Origin: CAWEPK01 sp049521495
GTDB lineage: Bacteria > Desulfobacterota > Syntrophorhabdia > Syntrophorhabdales > WCHB1-27
NCBI GenBank assembly: GCA_049521495.1
Contig: JBEKOT010000075.1
Span: 1-12,130, forward strand
Reading direction: 5' to 3'
Length of the DNA stretch: 12,130 nt
This document shows positions 1 to 6,345 of the stretch, piece after piece. Below the pieces are notes generated by a model. The model did no database searches. It was given only the letters and a program-made list of their open reading frames with translations, and was not told the DNA's origin. The number at the start of each line of letters is the position of its first letter. Position 1 is the first letter of the stretch. Both the position numbers and the translations under genes were made by a program.

Positions 1-296
1 GGGACGTCCCTTTGACCGGCCAGAAATTCCGCCACTCTGGCTACATGGGGCGCGTCAGGGAGAACACCGACCTTGATTCCCGAAAGGGGGAGCGAAGCCT
101 TCGCCCTCTCTATCATCTCGGAGAAAACCCCCATCGGGACCGGCTCGACGCTCGTCGCGCCTTCCGGTCCCTGGACGACGAACGCCGACGGCACCGAGAG
201 GCCGTGCAGGCCGAGGAAAGAGAAGACCTCCAGGTCCTTTGTGATGCCGGCCCCATGGGAGAGGTCATGTCCCGCGATGGTAAGCACATATTTCAT
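1..296 (-). CDS. ThiD-like hydroxymethylpyrimidine (phosphate) kinase, 3' part missing
   Basis: The first 98 codons of a gene that runs off the left edge. The N-terminus reads MKYVLTIAGHDLSHGAGI, which matches the start of HMP/HMP-P kinases (ThiD, ribokinase-like fold; thiamine pyrimidine phosphorylation), where the pattern is AGxDxSxGAGIxxD. Here G9, D11, S13, G15-A16-G17-I18 and D21 are kept. The glutamine after strand 2 (FVVQGPEG), which in ThiD contacts the pyrimidine, is also present, and LSGIKVGVL fits the family's KIGML segment. Positions that are usually S and G or Q are H10, H14 and T19, so substrate preference could differ. The ATG at 296 has a purine-rich GAAGAGA a few bases upstream. 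The frame stays open further upstream, but I see no better start. The ATP site and catalytic Cys/Asp region lie outside the window. Family call is fairly sure; exact substrate is not. Confidence 0.8.
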   Translation of the reverse strand, partial: MKYVLTIAGHDLSHGAGITKDLEVFSFLGLHGLSVPSAFVVQGPEGATSVEPVPMGVFSEMIERAKASLPLSGIKVGVLPDAPHVARVAEFLAGQRDV

Positions 297-471
297 CGGG
301 TCTCTTCGCAACGGGGCTTTTCTCGCCGCCCCGTCGTCTTCTTCAGGATTTTCTGCCGTTTGCGGAGATTCCTTTAATATAGCACTTTATCGGCGTTAAA
401 TACATACGCAAGTGTATGCATATCTCCTGGTCTCCCTGTCCGATGCGTGCCGGCCTGGGGGGGGTCCTGAT

Positions 472-1287
472 TTACCTATCTCCGAAAAGGAGGGACTCGA
501 AGAGCCACCCAAGGCGGTGCAGCCAGCTTCGGACGACCCGGCTGCTGCTTATAGACCCTTGGATGTCGTAACCCGAAAGGCGCGAGTACGCCCGGATGAA
601 CAAGGCCTTTTCAATGCCGTCCGTGTCTAGTCGACCTCGCCTTTCCATTTTTTCCGCGAATCGACAGAGTCTGCGGACCATGGATTCCACGTCCTTGCGA
701 AGAAGGGTTTTTCTGACCGCCCGGTCGAAGTCGAGGAGCATAAGGCGACCGCGCCGATCGACGAGGACATTTTGCAGGTGTAGGTCTCTATGATAGACAC
801 CTGCCTGCTCGAGGCGCCAGAGGAGATCGGCAAATGCCCTTATTGCCCTCCTTCTCTCTCTTTTCCGGTTATTTTTGAGGTATTCGAGAAGGCTTACCGC
901 ATCTTTTTCGAAGATCGTGAGAAGGTACAAGCGTTTAAGGAGAAAGGTTCTTTCTATGACTGCGGCAAAGGGGGCCGCCACGGGAACGCCGCTCTCCCGG
1001 AGATAAGCCATCACCTCTGCCTCCGAGATTACACGCTCCTGATCGAGGAAGAAGGCGCCGGTGAAAGCCCTGAACAGGCCGCCGTGCCTGTAGGCCCTTA
1101 CAACGAGTTTCCGCCCGTCTAGTTCTATGACCCTTATCCCGCCCCTGCCCCTGTGGGCGATAACCTGCGACTCCCGGACCTTGCGCATGAGACCGGCAGG
1201 CTCCGCGAAAGAAGAGAAGTAGAGGAACGTGAATTTTCCTTCCTCCCTTTTCTCCCAAGGCGGCATTATAAGCAACATTGTAAACAA
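472..1287 (-). CDS. Kdo kinase / InaA-type lipopolysaccharide kinase family protein
   Basis: A 271-residue protein with the eukaryotic-like kinase fold of the KdkA/WaaP/InaA group, which phosphorylates Kdo or heptose in the LPS inner core at the cytoplasmic face of the inner membrane. The catalytic loop is Y-HRDLHLQN (H166, D168, N173) and the metal-binding motif is LLDFDRA (D186, R189), as in Kdo kinase, where the pattern is DLNxxN and DFDR. The N-terminal stretch LVVRAYRHGGLF (61-72) matches the family's LRxYRRGGL glycine-rich region, and E90 is a candidate for the helix-C glutamate. Length is close to the usual 235-270. The start used is TTG at 1287, which has AAGGA about 6 bases upstream; ATG at 1278 is an alternative and would remove three residues. 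There is no LPS gene nearby, so it stands alone. Substrate (Kdo against another sugar) cannot be decided from sequence alone. Confidence 0.8.
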   Translation of the reverse strand: MFTMLLIMPPWEKREEGKFTFLYFSSFAEPAGLMRKVRESQVIAHRGRGGIRVIELDGRKLVVRAYRHGGLFRAFTGAFFLDQERVISEAEVMAYLRESGVPVAAPFAAVIERTFLLKRLYLLTIFEKDAVSLLEYLKNNRKRERRRAIRAFADLLWRLEQAGVYHRDLHLQNVLVDRRGRLMLLDFDRAVRKTLLRKDVESMVRRLCRFAEKMERRGRLDTDGIEKALFIRAYSRLSGYDIQGSISSSRVVRSWLHRLGWLFESLLFGDR

Positions 1288-1357
1288 TCCCGATCCTTTT
1301 TTCCAATCACCCGCTCAACCGCTCGAGGTCGTTGGGTCATCACAAAAAAGAATTCCG

Positions 1358-1387
1358 TTGACAGCGGGTCCTTTCCTGTGGGAAAAA
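1358..1387 (+). promoter_or_regulatory. Possible sigma-70 promoter for the 1426 gene
   Basis: A perfect TTGACA at 1358-1363 is followed, after 19 bases, by AAAAAT at 1383-1388 (four of six matches to TATAAT). The spacing is longer than ideal and the -10 is poor, so this is tentative. It lies 60-70 bases before the ATG at 1426. Confidence 0.35.
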
Positions 1388-1425
1388 TAGCGCCGGGCCA
1401 AACATAACGTCTAGGGTGTTCCGGA

Positions 1426-1842
1426 ATGGCTTACGAGATTCCCTCTGTTGTTCCCTACTATCCTGTCCCGAACAGGGCCAACCACAGGCTCAACCTCGAA
1501 GCTGGACCTGACAAGGAGTACGAGGACATAGGCTGGAACAGGGGAGTCTTGAGCGACGGACGCCCATTCAGGGTAGAGTACTGGTGCTGCAACGGCCTCT
1601 CGGTCCTCACTTTCTTCATGTCAACGAAAGGCATAGAGAAGGCAACAGACCGGTATTTCAGGGAGCTTCTCGTAGATGAGGGCATCCTCACGTTCCTGAC
1701 GGCCGATTCCGCCCTGAGGGCGAAGAAGATCACGGACGCCTCCGGGAACGAGATGTGGTCGGTCAACGTAGCGGTGGGCGACCAGGAGGGGCTTTTGGTG
1801 GGAGAGACGGTATTGCTGAAGCGTTACCGCGAGCCGGGCTAG
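1426..1842 (+). CDS. Unrecognised 138-residue protein
   Basis: I do not recognise this family. It is a soluble acidic protein without signal peptide or membrane segment. It contains a paired cysteine in EYWCCNGLSVLTFF (residues 51-64), preceded by a segment (DIGWNRGVLSDGRPFRVEYW) that looks like a beta hairpin. The second half is mixed alpha/beta, with ITDASGNEMWSVNVAVGD again suggesting a hairpin. Codon use and GC resemble the neighbours, and no frame competes, which supports a real gene. The ribosome site is weak (AGGG and GGA in the 15 bases before ATG). It is transcribed alone, towards acs, with a strong hairpin after its stop. The DG-R-P and YWCC parts might suggest a small regulatory or ligand-binding domain, but that is only an impression. 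Confidence 0.7.
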   Translation: MAYEIPSVVPYYPVPNRANHRLNLEAGPDKEYEDIGWNRGVLSDGRPFRVEYWCCNGLSVLTFFMSTKGIEKATDRYFRELLVDEGILTFLTADSALRAKKITDASGNEMWSVNVAVGDQEGLLVGETVLLKRYREPG

Positions 1843-1854
1843 ACGGAGGAAATC

Positions 1855-1888
1855 AGAGAGAAGGGCCGCGATTGCGGCCCTTCTCTCT
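1855..1888. terminator. Bidirectional hairpin between convergent genes
   Basis: A perfect 15-bp stem (AGAGAGAAGGGCCGC with GCGGCCCTTCTCTCT) encloses the loop GATT. It sits 13 bases after the stop of the 1426 gene and 15 bases from the stop of the convergent acs gene. There is no long T run on either side, but the stem strength and position make a shared terminator the natural reading. Confidence 0.75.
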
Positions 1889-1902
1889 ATGACCTCTCGG
1901 CC

Positions 1903-3912
1903 TTATTTGATCCTGTTCCTCACGATCTCGTCGACGACCGAAGGATCGGCTAGCGTGCTCGTATCGCCAAGCTGATCGATCTCGCCCGAGGCGACCTTCC
2001 TCAGAATCCTCCTCATAATCTTACCGGACCTGGTCTTCGGAAGACCTGGCACGAACTGGATCTTACCCGGCGAAGCAATGGGACCGATTTCCTTTCTCAC
2101 GTGGGCCACGAGCTGTTTCCTCAACTCATCGCTGCCTGTCTGGCCCACCTTGAGAATAACGTACGCGTACAGGTCTTCGCCCTTCACATCGTGGGGGAAG
2201 CCGACCACCGCCGCCTCTGCCACTGCAGGATGGGAGACGAGCGCGCTCTCGACTTCGGCTGTCCCGATGCGGTGGCCCGACACGTTCACCACGTCGTCTA
2301 CGCGGCCGAGGAGCCAAAAGTAGCCGTCCTCGTCCCTTCTGGCGCCGTCACCCGAGAAATAGAAGCCCGGCTGCTGTACAAAATAGGTGTTGTAGAACCT
2401 TTCAGGGTCCTTATAGACGCCCCTCATCATGCCCGGCCAGGACCTTGTGATGCAGAGCTCGCCGCCCTCGTTCACCCCTGCCTCTGCCGAGGGCTCGGAG
2501 GAGGAGCCTCTCGGCTTGAGGACCACCGCGTCAACGCCGAAAAACGGCAGCGTAGCCGAGCCCGGTTTCGTCGGCCATGCACCGGGAAGGGGCGTGATTA
2601 GGATTCCCCCGGTCTCCGTCTGCCACCACGTATCGACGATGGGACATTTTTCCCGACCGATGTTTTTGTGGTACCACATCCATGCCTCCGGGTTGATCGG
2701 CTCGCCGACGGAGCCGAGGAGCCTCAGGGAGGAGAGGTCCCTCTTGGCCGGCCATGCGTCGCCCTCTCTGGCAATGGCCCTGATTGCGGTCGGCGCGGTA
2801 TAGAATATGCTCACTTTGAATTTCTCGACGATCTGCCAGAACCTGTCCGGCTGGGGGTAGGTGGGAACGGACTCGAAGACGATAGACGTGGCGCCGTTCG
2901 CGAGGGGGCCGTAAACGATATAGCTGTGGCCGGTGACCCAGCCGATGTCGGCGGTGCAGAAGAAAATATCCTTGTCCTTGTAATCGAAGATGTACTTCAT
3001 GGTAGCGTAGACATAGACCATGTAGCCGCCGATAGTGTGCATGACGCCCTTCGGCTTGCCCGTAGAACCCGAAGTGTAAAGGATGAAGAGCGGGTCCTCC
3101 GCATCCATCTCTTCCGCAGGACATACATCGCTTATATCGGAAGCCGCCACCTCGTCTCCGAAGAAGGTGTCCCTACCCGCCTTCATCGGGACCTCAAGCC
3201 CCCCGAGCCTCTTGACGACGATCACGCTCTCCACTTTGTGGCCCTGTTTCTCGCACAGGTCGCACGCGCTGTCCGCGCTTGCCTTCGAGTTGACGTGCTT
3301 ACCCGAGCGCCAGTAACCGTTCGCTGTGATAAGGACGGTTGCGCCGGCATCGAGTATCCTGTCTCTCAGGGCCTCTGCCGAGAAGCCGCCGAAGACGATC
3401 GTGTGGACAGCACCGATTCTGGCGCAGGCCATCATTGCTACAGGGAGCTCGGCGATCATGGGCAGATAGATTGCCACCCTGTCGCCCTTCTTCACGCCTT
3501 TCTTTTTCAAGACATTGGCGAACCGGGAGACCTGCTTGAGCAGTTCGCGGTAAGTGAACTTTTTCACGTCGTCATCGGGCTCGCCCTGAAAGATTATGGC
3601 GGTCTTGTCGCCTTTCCCTTTCTCGATCTGATAATCGAGACAGTTGTAAGAGATGTTGGTCTTGCCGTTGATAAACCATTCGATTTCCGCTTTCGGGAAG
3701 TTCTCCCGGTTCACCTTGTCCCATTTCTTGAACCAGAAGAGCTCGCTCGCGATTCCCCCCCAGAACTTCTCGGGGTTCTGGATGGACTCTTTCCACATTC
3801 TTTCATACTCTTCCCTGCTCTTGACGTACGCCTGCTTGACAAACTCCTCAGGTGGGGGAAATTTTCTCGTTTCCTCCATCATACTTGTAATGGTAGTTTT
3901 TCCTTCCGCCAT
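1903..3912 (-). CDS. acs: Acetyl-CoA synthetase, AMP-forming
   Basis: A full-length 669-residue acetyl-CoA synthetase (acetate + ATP + CoA to acetyl-CoA + AMP + PPi, via acetyl-AMP), cytoplasmic. Visible motifs, in order: the N-terminal ACAS region (FPPPEEFVKQAYV, WFINGKTNISYNCLDYQ); IVFGGFSAEAL; the ATP-binding P-loop YTSGSTGKPKGV near residue 277; TWWQTETGG near 425-435; YFSGDGARRDEDGYFWLLGRVDDV with the hinge Asp; VSGHRIGTAEVE; and PKTRSGKIMRR near 625-635, whose lysine is the catalytic residue and the known reversible acetylation site of Acs. The start at 3912 is chosen over an upstream in-frame ATG at 3948 because GAGGAGG lies 5 bases before it. It is a single-gene transcript, with its own promoter and CRP-like site upstream. 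In this kind of anaerobe it would serve acetate activation or scavenging. Confidence 0.97.
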   Translation of the reverse strand: MAEGKTTITSMMEETRKFPPPEEFVKQAYVKSREEYERMWKESIQNPEKFWGGIASELFWFKKWDKVNRENFPKAEIEWFINGKTNISYNCLDYQIEKGKGDKTAIIFQGEPDDDVKKFTYRELLKQVSRFANVLKKKGVKKGDRVAIYLPMIAELPVAMMACARIGAVHTIVFGGFSAEALRDRILDAGATVLITANGYWRSGKHVNSKASADSACDLCEKQGHKVESVIVVKRLGGLEVPMKAGRDTFFGDEVAASDISDVCPAEEMDAEDPLFILYTSGSTGKPKGVMHTIGGYMVYVYATMKYIFDYKDKDIFFCTADIGWVTGHSYIVYGPLANGATSIVFESVPTYPQPDRFWQIVEKFKVSIFYTAPTAIRAIAREGDAWPAKRDLSSLRLLGSVGEPINPEAWMWYHKNIGREKCPIVDTWWQTETGGILITPLPGAWPTKPGSATLPFFGVDAVVLKPRGSSSEPSAEAGVNEGGELCITRSWPGMMRGVYKDPERFYNTYFVQQPGFYFSGDGARRDEDGYFWLLGRVDDVVNVSGHRIGTAEVESALVSHPAVAEAAVVGFPHDVKGEDLYAYVILKVGQTGSDELRKQLVAHVRKEIGPIASPGKIQFVPGLPKTRSGKIMRRILRKVASGEIDQLGDTSTLADPSVVDEIVRNRIK

Positions 3913-3917
3913 AAATA

Positions 3918-3924
3918 CCTCCTC
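3918..3924 (-). promoter_or_regulatory. acs ribosome binding site
   Basis: GAGGAGG, 5 bases before the ATG at 3912. It decides the start in favour of MAEGKTT over the longer reading from 3948. Confidence 0.85.
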
Positions 3925-3987
3925 ATTGGATGTGGTATGCGAGGGCATAAGATTATTGCTGTTAGATGACCCGATCCCCCGTGCATA

Positions 3988-4016
3988 GTTTTAGTTGAAT
4001 CTATGTGCTTTGTCAA
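3988..4016 (-). promoter_or_regulatory. Sigma-70 promoter of acs
   Basis: On the minus strand there is a perfect -35 TTGACA (4016-4011), a 17-base spacer and TAAAAC as -10 (3993-3988; four of six). The start of transcription would fall near 3981, giving a leader of about 70 bases before the acs ATG. Confidence 0.6.
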
Positions 4017-4021
4017 CAAAA

Positions 4022-4041
4022 ATTGTGCATATTATCACAAT
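4022..4041. promoter_or_regulatory. CRP/FNR-family-like palindrome upstream of acs
   Basis: ATTGTG-N8-CACAAT. Read on the minus strand the core is TGTGA-N6-GCACA, one base from the classical TGTGA-N6-TCACA of CRP. It lies just upstream of the acs -35 box, with its centre about 50 bases before the predicted transcription start, a position suited to an activator. The regulator is not in the window. Confidence 0.5.
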
Positions 4042-4250
4042 CTAGCAGAAACTCTGATTTTGTCACGTTTTCAAAGGCTTATCCGCGGCTGCCGCGGCAG
4101 GCGTATTCCGAATGCCCTGTCCCGAACCGGGTAGTGGGCCATTCCTTTTGCCTGACCGAGAGTCGGCGAGGGCCGGGTAGGCGAGCGCACTTGACGTAGA
4201 GACGATTTGTTACTACCTTTATCTACGAGTGCCAAAACTCGGGAGGAGGC
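4042..4250 (+). other. Leader region before the response regulator gene, no gene seen
   Basis: Together with the acs promoter and CRP-like site this makes a 338-base divergent intergenic region (3913-4250). I find no credible coding frame. Short hairpins are possible (CCGCGG-CTG-CCGCGG near 4082-4096; CCGA-GAG-TCGG near 4157-4167). A TTGACG at 4191-4196 could be a -35 for the gene at 4251, with only TACCTT (three of six) at 17 bases spacing. A strong GGAGGAGG follows at 4242-4249. Confidence 0.4.
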
Positions 4251-4667
4251 ATGATGGAGAAAAGGATACTCGTGATCGATGACGAAGGCGACTTTTGTGA
4301 GTTCGTCAAGGAAAGTCTCGAGAAAACGGGAAACTTCGAAGTGTTCGTCTCTACGGACGGCGCCTCCGGGATTGCCACGGCAGAGACGGAAAAACCTGAA
4401 CTTATACTCCTGGATATAAATATGCCCAGAATGAATGGTGCCGAGGTAGCCGATCGCCTGCTTCACGGGGAGAATACGAAGGATATTCCTATCGCCTTCA
4501 TCACAGGGCTCCTGACCAATGACGAGGTGAAGAGAAGGAGCGGCTACATACATGGTTTTCCGTTCATCAGCAAGCCTCTCACGATAAGTGAGCTTGTAAC
4601 CCACATTGAGGCCGTCTTTGAAGTCGTGAAGGCGGAGCAGCGCTTTATCGAGCTCATCGAACGCTGA
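4251..4667 (+). CDS. Single-domain response regulator (CheY-like receiver)
   Basis: A 138-residue stand-alone receiver domain with no output domain. The acidic pocket is D10-D11, the phospho-acceptor is D55 (LILLDINMPRMNG), the switch threonine is in AFITG, and the conserved lysine is in FISKPLT. It would take phosphate from a histidine kinase elsewhere on the chromosome and act by protein-protein contact. A GGAGGAGG ends one base before the ATG at 4251; the next codon is also ATG (4254), at a better distance, so the true start may be either. The next gene, a BON-methyltransferase, begins 101 bases downstream on the same strand and may be co-transcribed. Confidence 0.9.
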   Translation: MMEKRILVIDDEGDFCEFVKESLEKTGNFEVFVSTDGASGIATAETEKPELILLDINMPRMNGAEVADRLLHGENTKDIPIAFITGLLTNDEVKRRSGYIHGFPFISKPLTISELVTHIEAVFEVVKAEQRFIELIER

Positions 4668-4768
4668 TAGCGGCCGGTTTCTTGCCCGATTGAAGCGAAT
4701 GGATGCGACTTATATTCTCTTCTATGGCCCGCGGCCTTAAGCGGGGGCGGGCCGAAGGGGTATCCGGC

Positions 4769-5509
4769 ATGGGCATCAGGGTTATCCCCCTTGAAAGAGG
4801 CAAAGTCCCTGGAGAGCGGGCCGAGGTTCGTCGCGACCGGACGGTAGAGACGGATATACTCGAAGCGATCTCGGTCAACGTGCGCCTCCGCCACATAAAA
4901 GACTTGGGGCTATGGGTCGACGGAGGGGTGGTCCACCTCAGAGGATTCGTCAAGAACGAATCCGAACAGGCAACGCTCCGCCGGGCCGTCGCGCTCGTGC
5001 GAGGCGTTCACGCCGTCTGGGACCTGGTAGAAAGGCCCGACCGGCTGCCCCTGAAAACAATCGATATCGGCTGCGGCAGTCATAAACAAGCCGAGACGGC
5101 AGTCGGACTCGACCGGTCTCCTCACGATCCGGTGGAGGTAGTTGCCGATCTGGAAGAGGGCCTTCCCTTCACGGATGGATCGGTCGACCATATCTTTGCC
5201 GTTCACGTGCTCGAACACGTGAAAAACCTCATTCCCCTCATGAACGACATCCACAGGGTCTTGAGGCACGACGGCGTCCTGCACGTGCTGGTCCCCTACT
5301 GGCGAGACGCGGTAGCCGTTGCAGACCCTACGCACGTGAGGTTCTTCGTGCCCCAGAGTTTCAGGATATTCTGCGAGCGTAAAGAGGGTGTCAGACCCTA
5401 CCGGCCCCTGATGATCTCCCATAACCGCGATACGGTATTTGCCGATCTTATGCCCGATAAGGCGGGTATGGGCGCAGGCGACGACGATATGGTCCGTTTT
5501 TTTCTATAA
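4769..5509 (+). CDS. BON domain - class I SAM-dependent methyltransferase fusion
   Basis: Two domains are visible. Residues about 24-88 form a BON domain (DILEAISVNV... VDGGVVHLRGFV... ALVRGVHAVWDLV), a fold normally found in periplasmic or membrane-associated proteins such as OsmY. Residues about 95-245 form a methyltransferase: motif I is IDIGCGS, the acidic residue after strand 2 is in VGLDRS, followed by ADLEEGLPFTDGSVDHIFAVHVLEHV and a post-motif VLRHDGVLHVLVPYW, as in the Methyltransf_11 group. There is no signal peptide, so the protein is probably cytoplasmic, which is odd for BON. The start at 4769 is chosen because AAGGGG lies 8 bases upstream and the BON domain begins soon after. 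In-frame ATGs at 4703 and 4724 lack a ribosome site and would add an Arg-rich stretch. The substrate is unknown. Confidence 0.8.
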   Translation: MGIRVIPLERGKVPGERAEVRRDRTVETDILEAISVNVRLRHIKDLGLWVDGGVVHLRGFVKNESEQATLRRAVALVRGVHAVWDLVERPDRLPLKTIDIGCGSHKQAETAVGLDRSPHDPVEVVADLEEGLPFTDGSVDHIFAVHVLEHVKNLIPLMNDIHRVLRHDGVLHVLVPYWRDAVAVADPTHVRFFVPQSFRIFCERKEGVRPYRPLMISHNRDTVFADLMPDKAGMGAGDDDMVRFFL

Positions 5510-5526
5510 GGGACAACTTGTGCGGT

Positions 5527-6198
5527 TTATCCCCTGTCCATCGCGAAGCGCTTACGGAGTTGCCTTCTGATCTCGACAGCCGTATTGGAAAGCTGTCGCG
5601 GGTCATCGGACGCGCAGAAAAAGCTCTGCCCGATGTGTTCGAAGGCCTCGATGCACCGGGTGAGAGCTTTCATGGCCACGGCGGCCGAATCGATGGCGTC
5701 CTCGGACAGGCCGCTATGGTCTGAGGCGACCGCCCTTCGGGTCTTGACAGACACAATTCTGTGGTACCAGACGAGGTCATCGAAGAGGGCCCTTTGTCCT
5801 GGCTTCAGATACGGCTCTGCCGTCTTAAGGAAGGCGTACGTCTTAGTGGTGAAGGCGAGGGCAAGTCTGTACAATGCGTCGTCGTCGACGGAGGACCGAT
5901 CGAGCATGCCGAGCTCCGTACTGTAATCGAGATCTATGGAGAGCCCGGCTGCTATCTCTTTCAATATCTCCATTGTCTCATCGAGTGATTCTTTCACGTC
6001 TTCGAGAGAGGCGCTGCGCAGGCCATCGCTCCTGCCTCCCATCTGTCTCGAAGAGGTCTTGCTCTGAAGCAGCGCGAAGATCTCGCAACGTTCCGTCTCT
6101 TCGCATCGCTCGCAGAGATAGTCGCAGATATTGAACGGAGACCTCACTTTTCTGCCGCCCGCCTGAAAAATAATTTCATGGTCCTTATATTCGCCCAA
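5527..6198 (-). CDS. Unrecognised protein with N-terminal cysteine cluster
   Basis: A 223-residue protein I cannot assign. Near the N-terminus four cysteines are spaced C25-x3-C29-x2-C32-x5-C38 (ICDYLCERCEETERC), which suggests zinc or Fe-S binding. The rest is predicted mostly helical, in two blocks: SLEDVKESLDETMEILKEIAAGLSIDLDY (about 64-93) and ALYRLALAFTTKTYAFLKTAEPYL through to LSNTAVEIRRQLRKRF at the C-terminus. No signal peptide or membrane segment. The start is weak: TTG at 6198 without a Shine-Dalgarno sequence; the frame is closed by a TGA about 30 bases upstream, and no ATG/GTG lies between. A later GTG at residue 18 would keep the cysteines. It lies convergent with the BON-methyltransferase (17 bases between stops) and downstream of the selenoprotein on the same strand, so it may share that gene's transcript. 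Confidence 0.7.
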   Translation of the reverse strand: MGEYKDHEIIFQAGGRKVRSPFNICDYLCERCEETERCEIFALLQSKTSSRQMGGRSDGLRSASLEDVKESLDETMEILKEIAAGLSIDLDYSTELGMLDRSSVDDDALYRLALAFTTKTYAFLKTAEPYLKPGQRALFDDLVWYHRIVSVKTRRAVASDHSGLSEDAIDSAAVAMKALTRCIEAFEHIGQSFFCASDDPRQLSNTAVEIRRQLRKRFAMDRG

Positions 6199-6244
6199 TT
6201 CAATTCGATTTGCAAGGATATTAAGTCAAGAGAATCTTAGGTTG

Positions 6245-6345
6245 GACCATTCACTTGTGGGGTGGGCTTTTTTCCTTCTTCGGGACTCCCTTCCTTACAG
6301 AAGCCCGTAAGGCATGGCGCGCTTCGACCATTCGCTCGTGGGGTG
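6245..6345. repeat. Duplicated 20-bp segment at the selenoprotein 3' end
   Basis: Two copies, 6245-6264 and 6326-6345, identical at 18 of 20 bases and 81 bases apart. The inner copy codes for HPTSEWS near the selenoprotein C-terminus. The other, beyond the stop codon, codes for the same seven residues in the same frame, with the two differences silent. Confidence 0.7.

Noticed and set aside
403..418. CATAC-N6-GTATG inverted repeat upstream of the ThiD-like gene
   Set aside because: Could be an operator, but the arms are only 5 bp, no clear promoter lies around it, and such repeats occur by chance.
2668..3969. Long plus-strand open frame (433 codons) opposite acs
   Set aside because: It lies entirely antisense to a full-length acs with all motifs. 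Its translation has no family features and is rich in Arg, Asp, Val and His, as expected of a shadow frame in GC-rich DNA.
4042..4250. Possible riboswitch or small RNA in the leader of the response regulator gene
   Set aside because: Short hairpins are present, but I could not match them to the core of any riboswitch class I know, including TPP and cyclic-di-GMP.
6199..6294. A second selenocysteine read-through, joining the HPTSEWS relic through TGA to the cysteine-cluster protein
   Set aside because: The frames agree, but the sequence around that TGA has no redox motif and no SECIS-like stem was seen, and a TAA stop precedes it in the same frame.
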